Assembly (NCBI GenBank): GCA_003240775.1
Contig: QFNI01000026.1
Location: 1 to 53,041 of the forward strand
Length of the DNA: 53,041 nt
Source of the DNA: Mesorhizobium amorphae
GTDB lineage: Bacteria; Pseudomonadota; Alphaproteobacteria; Rhizobiales; Rhizobiaceae
Direction: 5' to 3'
The position numbers and the translations under genes were made by a program. Shown piece by piece: positions 15,665-23,616 of the stretch (its first letter is position 1; each line of letters begins with the position of its first letter). The notes below the pieces were generated by a model. The model saw nothing but the letters and a program-made list of their open reading frames with translations, did not search any database and had not been told where the DNA came from.

Positions 15665-15699
15665 GAACGGTCGCCGGACCACTGGCGGCCGTTCTTTTT
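15665..15699 (+). terminator. Strong intra-operon terminator after the second binding-protein gene
   Basis: GAACGGTCGCC (15665-15675), an 8-base loop and GGCGGCCGTTC (15684-15694) form an 11-bp stem with one G-U pair, followed by TTTTT (15695-15699). It is the best terminator in the window and mirrors the placement of the one at 5725-5750, after the other binding-protein gene. Confidence 0.8.
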
Positions 15700-15711
15700 G
15701 GGGAGACGCGG

Positions 15712-18135
15712 ATGCTGGCCGATGCAGGCGTGACGGCCGTGGGGGAGCGCGCGCTTTTCGAGCTTTCGGGCATCGGGAAGCGCTACGGCAACACGCGCGC
15801 CAACGAGGATGTCTCGCTCGTGATCCGCGCCGGCGAGGTGCTCGGCCTCGTGGGTGCGAACGGGGCCGGCAAGTCCACGCTGATGCGCATCCTGTGCGGG
15901 GTGGCCGTGCCCACCGAAGGCACGGCGAGGCTGCTCGGGGAGCCGCTCGACTTTCTCGCCTATTCCCCCAACGTCGCGCATGAGCGCGGCATCCGCATCG
16001 TCTGGCAGGAACTGTCGCTCGCGCCCAACCTGTCGGTGGCCGAGAATTTCTTCGTGGAGCAGCCGGGCGCGGCAGGCGTCTCGCCCTTCTGGCTTTCCCG
16101 CTACCACCGCCTCGCGCGCGAAGGGCTCGAACGCATCTTTCCGGGCGCTCACATCCCCACGGGCAAGACGGTCGGCGAGCTTTCGCTTGCCGAGCGGCAG
16201 ATGGTGGAGATCGCGCGCGCCGCAAGCGCTCCCGACCTCAAGCTCCTGATCCTGGACGAGCCCACCTCCTCGCTCGGGGCCGAGCGCTCCGCCCAACTGC
16301 GCGCCTTCGTGCGTGCGCTTGCCGCGCAAGGCGTCGCCGTCATCTTCATCAGCCACAAGCTCGCCGAAGTGCTGGGCGTGTCCGACCGCGTGGTCGCCAT
16401 GCGCAACGGCCGGATCGCCTGGGTGAAGGAAACAACCGCGACGCGGATCGAGGATCTTGTGGAAGCAATGGGCGGGGCGAGCGCTGATGCGCGCCCGCCG
16501 CGCACGGGCGCAGAGACAGACGCGTCCCATCCCGTGCGCGTGACGGTCGAGGGCGGCCGGATCGCGCTGCGCGGGGGCAGCGTGGTGGGCTTGGCGGGCC
16601 TCGAAGGCAGCGGCCAGCGGGCGCTGCTCGAAGCGGTGTTCAGGCCCGCCAAGGGCAGCGGCGTCACCCGAAACGGCCAAGCGCGCTTCGTGTCGGGCGA
16701 CCGGGCGCGCGAGGGCGTGTTTCCGCTCTGGAGCGTGCTCGACAACATCGCCATCGCCCGCATCGCGTGTCGCGCCCCGCTCGGCCTCGTTTCCGACAAG
16801 ACGGAGCGCGCGGAGGCGCGCACCCGCGCGGAACGGCTGGCGCTCGATCCCAAGCGCCTGGACAGCACCATCACCGAACTCAGCGGCGGCAACCAGCAAA
16901 AGGCGCTGGTCGCGCGCGTGCTCGATCCCGAGGCCGAGATCGTGCTGCTCGACGACCCCACGCGCGGCGTCGACATCGCGGCCAAGCGCGACTTCTACCG
17001 CGTGGTTCGCGGGCTGACCGACGAGGGCAAGCTCGTGCTCTGGCATTCCACCGAGGACCTCGAATTCCTGGAATGCGATCGCGTCCTGGTGTTCGCCAAG
17101 GGCGAGATCGTGGCCGAACTCGAAGGCGAAGCGATCAGCGAGGAAGCGGTGGTCGCCGCATCCTTCCGGCAGCCTGCCACTACCAAGGCCGGCACCGAGC
17201 GCTCGCACCGCGCGGCAGGCTTGGCCTTCCTGCGCCTCGTGCCCTTCGTGAGCCTGCTTGGCGTGTTCGCGGCGATGGCCTGGCTCAACCCGCTCGTCGC
17301 CTCTTCCTTCGGCCTCGAGCTTCTGCTCGCGCCCGCGGTCACGCTCGTGCTGGTCGCGCTCGCCCAGATGTTCGTGGTGGGCGGCAGCGAGATCGATCTG
17401 GGTGTGGGCGCCTTCACCGGCTATGTGAACGTGGTGGCCGCGGTGCTGCTTGTCGCCTCGCCGCTTCTGGGCATGGGCGCGCTGTTCGCCGGGCTCGTCG
17501 GCTATTGCCTGATCGGCATCCTCATCCAGGCACGCGCCATTCCGGCCATCGTGGTCACGCTCGGCGCGTCCTTCATCTGGTTCGGCCTCGGCCAGACGAT
17601 CCAGCCCTCGCCCGGTGGAGAAAGCCCGGCCTGGCTCTCGGCCCTCTTCACCTGGACGATTCCCGGCATCCCCACGCCGCTCATGCTGATCATCGCGGCG
17701 GCGCTTGTTGCCTTTCTGCTCGACCGCTCGCCGGTCGGCACCGTGCTGCGCGGCTTCGGCTCGAGCCCTCTGGCGCTTGCGCGCTCGGGCTGGTCACCGG
17801 TGCGCTTCGCGGTGGTCCGCTACGCCATCGCCTCGCTCTTCGGCATGACGGCGGGGCTCTATGTGACCGCCACCAACAATGCGAGCGACGTGAATGCGGG
17901 CGCATCCTTCACGCTTCTTTCGGTGGCCGCGGTGGTGATCGGCGGCTGCCGCCTGCTCGGCGGCTTCATCGCGCCCTTGGGCGTGGTGGCGGGCGCCGTC
18001 ACGCTGTCGCTCATCGGCGCGCTCCTCGCCTCGCTCGGCGTATCCACCGACTACAACGCCGCCGTCCAGGGTGGCCTTCTGATCGTGATCCTCGGCCTCC
18101 AGACGCTCGTGATGGGACGCAGCCGCCATGGATGA
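15712..18135 (+). CDS. ABC sugar transporter 2, fused double ATPase and permease
   Basis: An 807-residue protein that joins what are normally two genes. Residues 1-490 are a tandem RbsA-type ATPase: Walker A GANGAGKST (48-56), a degenerate signature LSLAERQ (157-163), Walker B ILDEP (180-184), then GLEGSGQRA (about 296), LSGGNQQ (390-396) and LLDDP (412-416). In the second Walker B the catalytic Glu is Asp. Residues about 505-800 are an RbsC-class permease with GGSEIDLGVGAFTGY. No stop or frameshift separates the parts. A second permease gene overlaps its end by 8 bases, so the complex is asymmetric. Confidence 0.9.
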   Translation: MLADAGVTAVGERALFELSGIGKRYGNTRANEDVSLVIRAGEVLGLVGANGAGKSTLMRILCGVAVPTEGTARLLGEPLDFLAYSPNVAHERGIRIVWQELSLAPNLSVAENFFVEQPGAAGVSPFWLSRYHRLAREGLERIFPGAHIPTGKTVGELSLAERQMVEIARAASAPDLKLLILDEPTSSLGAERSAQLRAFVRALAAQGVAVIFISHKLAEVLGVSDRVVAMRNGRIAWVKETTATRIEDLVEAMGGASADARPPRTGAETDASHPVRVTVEGGRIALRGGSVVGLAGLEGSGQRALLEAVFRPAKGSGVTRNGQARFVSGDRAREGVFPLWSVLDNIAIARIACRAPLGLVSDKTERAEARTRAERLALDPKRLDSTITELSGGNQQKALVARVLDPEAEIVLLDDPTRGVDIAAKRDFYRVVRGLTDEGKLVLWHSTEDLEFLECDRVLVFAKGEIVAELEGEAISEEAVVAASFRQPATTKAGTERSHRAAGLAFLRLVPFVSLLGVFAAMAWLNPLVASSFGLELLLAPAVTLVLVALAQMFVVGGSEIDLGVGAFTGYVNVVAAVLLVASPLLGMGALFAGLVGYCLIGILIQARAIPAIVVTLGASFIWFGLGQTIQPSPGGESPAWLSALFTWTIPGIPTPLMLIIAAALVAFLLDRSPVGTVLRGFGSSPLALARSGWSPVRFAVVRYAIASLFGMTAGLYVTATNNASDVNAGASFTLLSVAAVVIGGCRLLGGFIAPLGVVAGAVTLSLIGALLASLGVSTDYNAAVQGGLLIVILGLQTLVMGRSRHG

Positions 18136-19084
18136 GGTGAAGCGCTTTCTCGCCCGCCGCCGCTGGGTCTGGCCGCTTCTGGGCTTTCTGCTGCTGTGGG
18201 TCATCCTGGCCGCCCTCACCGCGCGCTTCAGCATCCACAGCCTTTCGGGCGTCGCGCAGTCGGCCTCGTTCCTGCTGCTTCCAGCACTCGGCCAGATGCT
18301 CGTCGTCACCACGGGACGCGGCAACATCGACCTGTCGATCCCGAGCCTCGTGACGCTCTCGGCCTATCTCACCGTGGTCTCGTCGGACGGCTCGGCAGGC
18401 GGCTTCGCTGTGACCCTCCTGCTCGTCGCCCTGCTGGGAATGGCCACCGGCCTCTTCAACGCCTTTCTCGTGCTCGTGCTCAGCATCCCCGCCATGATCG
18501 CGACCCTCGCCACGGGCTATATCCTGGCCACCGCCACACTTTTCGTGAACGCCTCGGTCGGCGTCTTCGCGCGTCCGCCCATCCTGCAATGGCTGGCCGC
18601 CGGGCGGGTCGGCGGTGTGCCCGTGGTGCTCATCCTCGCCCTTTTCGCCATGGCGCTGTTCGGCCTGCTGCTCGCCCGCTCGGCTTGGGGCCGCAAGCTT
18701 TCCGCGGTCGGGCAGAACGGCGAGGCCGCCCGGCTCGCGGGCGTCAACGTGCCCGGCGTGATCGCATCGGCCTTCGTGCTGTCGGCGCTTTTGTCGGCGC
18801 TCACCGGTTTCCTGCTTTCGGGCTATGCAGGCGGTGCGTTCCTGGAAATGGGCACGCCCTACTTGCTGCAGTCGATCGGCGCCGTGGTTCTCGGCGGCAC
18901 GCTGATCGCGGGCGGCAGCGCCACAGCACTCGGCACCCTGTTCGGCGCGCTGCTGCTCGTGATGATCGTCACCACCATGCAGGTGGCCGGCCTGCCGCCC
19001 GGCGCCCAGGACATCCTCCAGGGCGTGGTCATCATCGCGGTCCTCAGCATCGCAGGCGCACGGATCAGCGGACGGATGGGCTGA
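18128..19084 (+). CDS. ABC sugar transporter 2, separate permease
   Basis: A 318-residue RbsC-class permease with the loop TTGRGNIDLSIPSLVTLSA, about eight to ten membrane segments and the cytoplasmic stretch SAWGRKLSAVGQNGEAARLAG. Its ATG lies 8 bases inside the end of the fused ATPase-permease gene, so the two are translationally coupled. It is likely to form the second half of the channel with the permease domain of that fusion. Confidence 0.88.
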   Translation: MDEVKRFLARRRWVWPLLGFLLLWVILAALTARFSIHSLSGVAQSASFLLLPALGQMLVVTTGRGNIDLSIPSLVTLSAYLTVVSSDGSAGGFAVTLLLVALLGMATGLFNAFLVLVLSIPAMIATLATGYILATATLFVNASVGVFARPPILQWLAAGRVGGVPVVLILALFAMALFGLLLARSAWGRKLSAVGQNGEAARLAGVNVPGVIASAFVLSALLSALTGFLLSGYAGGAFLEMGTPYLLQSIGAVVLGGTLIAGGSATALGTLFGALLLVMIVTTMQVAGLPPGAQDILQGVVIIAVLSIAGARISGRMG

Positions 19085-19121
19085 GCGGACACGGTTGCGC
19101 GGCCGGTCCTTTCGGGTATCT

Positions 19122-19138
19122 GGAGGGTCCGACCCTCC
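19122..19138 (+). other. Short perfect hairpin between transporter 2 and the GlxA-type regulator
   Basis: GGAGGGT (19122-19128), loop CCG, ACCCTCC (19132-19138). There is no T-run. It could be a weak terminator for the transporter transcript or an operator 20 bases ahead of the regulator start. Confidence 0.4.
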
Positions 19139-19157
19139 CAACCGTTGATTGCCCGCC

Positions 19158-20135
19158 ATGGCCGACCGGCAGAGCTTCGGCATTCTCGTTTTTCCGAACT
19201 TCCCGCTGATGGCGTTCAGTTCGGTGATCGAGCCGCTCAGGGCGGCGAACACGCTTTCGGGCGCGATGCTCTACGAGTGGCACACGGTGGGCTCCGAGCC
19301 CGGCCGGATCGCCGCCTCCAACGGGGTCGCGATCACGCCCGACTTCGAGGCGGCGAACGCGCCCGCCGTGGATCGCATCGTGGTCTGCTCGGGCGGCAAT
19401 GCCGACCAGCTCGTGGCCGACGAGGCGGTCGGCTGGATCAGGCGCACGCTGCGCCGCGGCGGCGCGCTGGGCGCGGTGGCGGATGCGGCCTTCCTGCTGG
19501 CCCGCGCGGGGCTTCTCGAAGGCCATGCCTGCACGCTGCACTGGACGAGCCAGCCGGCCTTTGCCGAGGCGTTTCCCGCGATCGAGATGCGGCGCGACCT
19601 CTTCGTGATCGACCGCAAGCGCTTCACCTCGGCCGGCGGGGTCGCGAGCCTCGACATGATGCTGGAACTCATCGCGCGTGATCACGGCGCCGAGCTCGCC
19701 TCGGGCGTGGCGGAATGGTTCGTGCACAGCCCGCTTCGCGCCGGCGTCGACCGCAGGCTGATGCCGCTGCGCCTGCGAACCGGCATCCGCGACGAGCTCG
19801 TGCTTTCCGCCGTGGCGTTGATGGAGGACGCGGTGGAAGACCGGCTCGAAATGGCCGAGCTCGCGAGCCGGCTCGAAGTCTCGGCCGACACGCTCGAACG
19901 CGCCTTCCGCGCGGAATTGGGCACCACGCCGTCTGCTCATTACCGCGCCCTGCGGCTGCGCCGCGCGGCCGACCTTCTCACCCATTCGAGCCTGGCCGTG
20001 GGCGAGGTCGCGCTCGCCTGCGGCTTCGCGAGCCCATCGAGCTTCGCTCGCGCCTTCCGCGAAGCCTTCGCCTGCGCGCCGGGCGACATCAGGAAGCGCC
20101 GCTCGCTGGCCGGAGAGGCGCCGCGCAAGGCATAG
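19158..20135 (+). CDS. GlxA-like transcriptional regulator (DJ-1/PfpI domain plus AraC HTH)
   Basis: A 325-residue regulator. The N-terminal DJ-1/PfpI-type domain (about residues 5-170) begins SFGILVFPNFPLMAFSSVIEPLRAAN, with VVCSGGNADQ and the conserved TSAGGVASLDMMLELI. The C-terminal AraC-type double helix-turn-helix (about 215-315) carries LEVSADTLERAFRAELG, then VALACGFASPSSFARAFREAF. Such proteins activate catabolism of quaternary amines, arginine and similar nitrogen compounds. It is placed as the likely regulator of the genes downstream on the same strand. A TTG nine bases upstream of the chosen ATG is an alternative start. Confidence 0.88.
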   Translation: MADRQSFGILVFPNFPLMAFSSVIEPLRAANTLSGAMLYEWHTVGSEPGRIAASNGVAITPDFEAANAPAVDRIVVCSGGNADQLVADEAVGWIRRTLRRGGALGAVADAAFLLARAGLLEGHACTLHWTSQPAFAEAFPAIEMRRDLFVIDRKRFTSAGGVASLDMMLELIARDHGAELASGVAEWFVHSPLRAGVDRRLMPLRLRTGIRDELVLSAVALMEDAVEDRLEMAELASRLEVSADTLERAFRAELGTTPSAHYRALRLRRAADLLTHSSLAVGEVALACGFASPSSFARAFREAFACAPGDIRKRRSLAGEAPRKA

Positions 20136-20218
20136 CGGATTCCCGCACCGAAAATGCGGAGCAGAGGCGAGCGCGGTTTCGCGCCTGAAGGAATCGTGCG
20201 GCAAAGCAGGAAACACAC

Positions 20219-20899
20219 GTGAAGCACCGTCTCACCATTGATCCGGCGGCCACGGCCGCGCTCTTTATCGACCTCCAGGAGGAGCACCGGCTCGACAAGC
20301 GCCTGCTGGTCGAGGACTTCGACCGCGTTCTCCGCAATGTCGGGCTTCTGCAGGCCACCGCGCGCGAAACGGGCGTGCCGCTCATCCACTTCGCCTATGT
20401 GGTGGACACGCTGGTGCACAACCGCCGCTTCCATCCGCTGATGCCGGACGGCAAGTCCTATTTCAGCGACAAGAACGACCCCATGACGGAGATCTGCTCC
20501 GAGGTGGCGCCGGAGGGAAACGAGCCGCTGGTGGTCAAGGCCGAAGCCACGGGTTTCGGCACGGCCTCGCCGGAAGCCGTGCTGCGCGCCCAGAACGTCG
20601 AATGGCTGGTGGTGGCCGGCGTGTGGAGCGAGGCCTGCGTGGACGCGACCGTGAAGGATGCGGTGAAGCTCGGTTTCCGCGTTCTGCTCGTCAAGGACGC
20701 CTGCGGCTCGGGCACGCAAGCCATGCACCAGACGGCCATCCTCAACCTCGCGAACCGGCTCTATGGCGGGGCCGTAGCGAGCACGGAAGCCGCGTGCCGG
20801 CTGATGCGGGGCGAGGAGGCCGAGGTCTGGCAGGTCGAGGGCGCCGTGCCCATCCGCTTCACCTTCGAGAACGCTGCCGCTCATTACGCCGCATTGTGA
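20219..20899 (+). CDS. Isochorismatase-like cysteine hydrolase
   Basis: A 226-residue member of the isochorismatase-like hydrolases. The catalytic triad is visible as Asp18 (LFIDLQ), Lys107 (VVKAEATGF) and Cys140 (GVWSEACVDAT), so it is a Cys-type amidase rather than a true isochorismatase. Relatives include N-carbamoylsarcosine amidase, ureidoacrylate amidase and nicotinamidase. It starts at a GTG after an 83-base gap holding small GC hairpins. With a GlxA-type regulator upstream and a peptide-type binding protein downstream, an amide or carbamoyl nitrogen compound is a reasonable substrate guess. Confidence 0.85.
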   Translation: MKHRLTIDPAATAALFIDLQEEHRLDKRLLVEDFDRVLRNVGLLQATARETGVPLIHFAYVVDTLVHNRRFHPLMPDGKSYFSDKNDPMTEICSEVAPEGNEPLVVKAEATGFGTASPEAVLRAQNVEWLVVAGVWSEACVDATVKDAVKLGFRVLLVKDACGSGTQAMHQTAILNLANRLYGGAVASTEAACRLMRGEEAEVWQVEGAVPIRFTFENAAAHYAAL

Positions 20900-21004
20900 C
20901 GGGCGCGCGCGGAGAGCCGCGCCGAATTTGCGGCTTTGCGAACAGACGGCTTGGCCCTACGAGCTAACATCTCCGGCAATTCACCGAGAACGAAGGGGAA
21001 CGTC

Positions 21005-22648
21005 ATGACAAAATGGATGCTGACCGGCCGCACGCTCCACCCCAAGGCCGAGCGCGTGGCAGAAGCCTTCCGCGAGCGGGGCATGAACCGCCGCGAATAT
21101 CTCGCCACCATGGCAGCGCTCGGCGTGACGACGGCGGGCGCATTCGCGCTCGGCGGCCTCGCTCCCACGCCCGCCCGCGCGCAGGAGCCCAGGCGTGGCG
21201 GCACGCTGCGCGTCTCCATGGACATCAAGGGCTGGCGCGATCCGCGCACCTTCGACGGCGTGGAGATGTCCAACATCGCGCGCCAGTGCAACGAATACCT
21301 GGTGCGCTGGAACCGTGACTTCTCCTTCGAGCCTTGGCTGCTCGAAGCCTGGGAGGCGAGCGACGACGCAAAGACGCTTACGCTCAAGATCCGCCAGAAC
21401 ATCACTTGGTCGAACGGCGACGCCTTCAACGCCGACGACGTGATCCACAACATCACCCGCTGGTGCGACGGCGCGTCCGAAGGCAATTCCATGGCCGGGC
21501 GCATGGGCCCGCTGATCGACGCGGAAACCAAGAAAGCCGCGACAGGCGCCATCGAGCGCGTGGACGACCACACGGTCCGCCTCAACCTGCGCACGGCCGA
21601 CATCTCGCTCGTGCCCAGCATGGCCGACTATCCCGCCCTCATCATGCACCGCTCCTATGAGGGCGACGCCGACGCCATGACGGCGCTTTCGATCACCACG
21701 GGGCCCTGCGAGCTCGTTCGGTGGGACGTCGATTCGGTGGCCGAGGTGAAGCGCAAGGAGACGCCCTGGTGGAAGGGCGAGTTCCCGCTCGACGCCATCC
21801 AGTGGACCGACTACGGCTCGGACCCCAACGCGACGTTTTCAGCTTTCGAATCCGCCGAAATCGACGTGGACCACGAGACCTCCGCCGACACGGTGAGCCA
21901 GGGGGAATCGCTCGATCTCCAGATCTCCGAGATCGCCACGGGCTCGACGATCGTCGCGCGCTTCAACGTTGCCAACGCTCCTTACGATGACGCCAAGGTG
22001 CGCCGCGCGGCCCAGCTCGCGGTGGACAACGGAGCGGTGCTCGCCATCGGCCTCGACGGGCGCGGCATTCCGGCGGCCAACATGCATGTCGGCCCCATGC
22101 ACCCCGAATATGCGGATATCGGCCCCCACACGCGCGATGCGGCGGCCGCCAAGGCGCTGCTCGCGGAGGCCGGCCAGGCCGCCCACGAGTTCGAGCTGAT
22201 CTCGGTCGACGTGGAGTGGCAGAAGTCCACGGCGGATGCGATCGCGGCCCAGATGCGCGAGGCGGGCCTGCCCATCAAACGCACCGTGCTGCCCGCCTCC
22301 ACCTTCTGGAACGACTGGAACAAGTATCCCTTCTCCTGCACCGAATGGCTGGGGCGCCCACTCGGCGTGCAGGTCTTGGCGCTGGCCTACCGCTCCGGCC
22401 AGGCCTGGAACGAGAGCGGCTGGTCGGACCCGGAATTCGACGCCGCGCTCGACCAGGCGCTCGCCATGCCCGACCCCGACGAGCGGCGCGCGGTGATGGA
22501 GAAGATCGAGACCCGGCTGCGCGAGGCGGGCGTGATCATCCAGCCTTACTGGCGCTCGGTCTACCGCTCCTCGCGCCAGGGCGTGCACGGCTGCGAGCAG
22601 CACCAGTCCCTGGAGCAGCACTGGGACAAGGCCTGGATCGACGCCTGA
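21005..22648 (+). CDS. Peptide/nickel-type ABC solute-binding protein (SBP_bac_5), orphan
   Basis: A 547-residue family 5 binding protein. An n-region of about 27 residues precedes the twin-arginine-type motif MNRREYLATMAALG, with cleavage after PTPARAQ. The mature part begins RRGGTLRVSMDIKGWRDPRTFDG, and the body has SNGDAFNADDVIHNITRW, characteristic of the OppA/DppA class. Family 5 proteins bind peptides, opines, glycine-betaine-like compounds or sugars. AAGGGG upstream of the ATG at 21005 supports this start; Met27 is an alternative. Unusually, no cognate permease or ATPase gene is adjacent, so it must share a transporter encoded elsewhere. Confidence 0.88.
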   Translation: MTKWMLTGRTLHPKAERVAEAFRERGMNRREYLATMAALGVTTAGAFALGGLAPTPARAQEPRRGGTLRVSMDIKGWRDPRTFDGVEMSNIARQCNEYLVRWNRDFSFEPWLLEAWEASDDAKTLTLKIRQNITWSNGDAFNADDVIHNITRWCDGASEGNSMAGRMGPLIDAETKKAATGAIERVDDHTVRLNLRTADISLVPSMADYPALIMHRSYEGDADAMTALSITTGPCELVRWDVDSVAEVKRKETPWWKGEFPLDAIQWTDYGSDPNATFSAFESAEIDVDHETSADTVSQGESLDLQISEIATGSTIVARFNVANAPYDDAKVRRAAQLAVDNGAVLAIGLDGRGIPAANMHVGPMHPEYADIGPHTRDAAAAKALLAEAGQAAHEFELISVDVEWQKSTADAIAAQMREAGLPIKRTVLPASTFWNDWNKYPFSCTEWLGRPLGVQVLALAYRSGQAWNESGWSDPEFDAALDQALAMPDPDERRAVMEKIETRLREAGVIIQPYWRSVYRSSRQGVHGCEQHQSLEQHWDKAWIDA

Positions 22649-22653
22649 TCCCG

Positions 22654-23595
22654 ATGCCTGACTATCGCAGCCTGATGGACGGGGAGACCTGGGCGTTCAT
22701 CGACCGCGTGAACGCCTTCTACCCGCCGGATGCGATCCACTGGCCGATCGAGAAGGCGCGCGCGGTCTATGACCAAATGAGCCGCGGCTTCCACGCCGGT
22801 CGGCCGGCGGGCGTGGACGTCGAGGACCGCGTGATCGAAACGGCCACGCATCCCCTCCCCGTTCGGCTCTACCGGAACGCCCGGCCAAACGGCGCGGCCC
22901 ACGTTCTCTTTCTCCACGGTGGCGGCTTCGTGCTGGGCGGGCTCGACAGCCATGACGACATCTGCGCCGACATCTGCGCGCGAACGGGCTTCGGCCTCGT
23001 TTCCGTCGATTACCAGCTGGCGCCCGAGCACCGGGGCACATCGGCCCTCGACGATTCAGCCGCTGCCTATCACTGGCTGGCTGGCGAGACCGGCCGGCCT
23101 ATCGTGCTTCTGGGCGAATCCGCTGGTGGCACGCTTGCCGCCTCGCTCGCCCACGCGTTGCGTGACCACCCGCCCCCGCCCCTGGGCCAGGTTCTCGTCT
23201 ATCCCAGCCTCGGCGGGCCGGACCCCAAGCCCTCGCGTGCGCTCCACGCGCTGGCTCCACTTCTGACAGCGGGGGATCTCGACTTCTACGACGGCGTGCG
23301 CTCCGCGGATGACACCCGCACCGACCCGCGCTTCGAGCCGCTCGGCGCGGCCGACTTCGCTGGGCTGCCGCCGACTGTGATCATTGCCGCCGAATGCGAC
23401 CCGCTCGCTTCCGACGGCCCGCTCTTTCGCGACCGCATCCTGGCAGCAGGGGGTCGCGCCTTCTGCCACGAGGCGGCCCGCCTGCCGCACGGCTTCCTGC
23501 GCGCACGCGCCACCGTTTCCCGCGCGGCCGCGGAATTCTCCGTCGTGGTCGAGACGGTCGCCCGCCTGGGCCGCGGCGAGTGGCCCCATTCCTGA
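22654..23595 (+). CDS. Alpha/beta hydrolase, hormone-sensitive-lipase (GDXG) family
   Basis: A 313-residue esterase-type protein. The oxyanion motif HGGGF, the nucleophile motif GESAGG, the acid in ECDPLASD and the base in LPHGF give a complete Ser-Asp-His triad. Family members hydrolyse short acyl esters, lactones or carbamates. It starts 5 bases after the binding-protein stop, in what looks like one operon, so it probably removes an acyl or lactone group from the imported compound. No signal peptide is seen, so it should act in the cytoplasm. Confidence 0.87.
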   Translation: MPDYRSLMDGETWAFIDRVNAFYPPDAIHWPIEKARAVYDQMSRGFHAGRPAGVDVEDRVIETATHPLPVRLYRNARPNGAAHVLFLHGGGFVLGGLDSHDDICADICARTGFGLVSVDYQLAPEHRGTSALDDSAAAYHWLAGETGRPIVLLGESAGGTLAASLAHALRDHPPPPLGQVLVYPSLGGPDPKPSRALHALAPLLTAGDLDFYDGVRSADDTRTDPRFEPLGAADFAGLPPTVIIAAECDPLASDGPLFRDRILAAGGRAFCHEAARLPHGFLRARATVSRAAAEFSVVVETVARLGRGEWPHS

Positions 23596-23616
23596 ACGTC
23601 TTTCGAGGACACGCTC

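Noticed and set aside
20136..20218. Small GC hairpins in the gap before the isochorismatase-like gene
   Set aside because: The stems are only 5 bp with no T-run; such pairings are common by chance in DNA this GC-rich.
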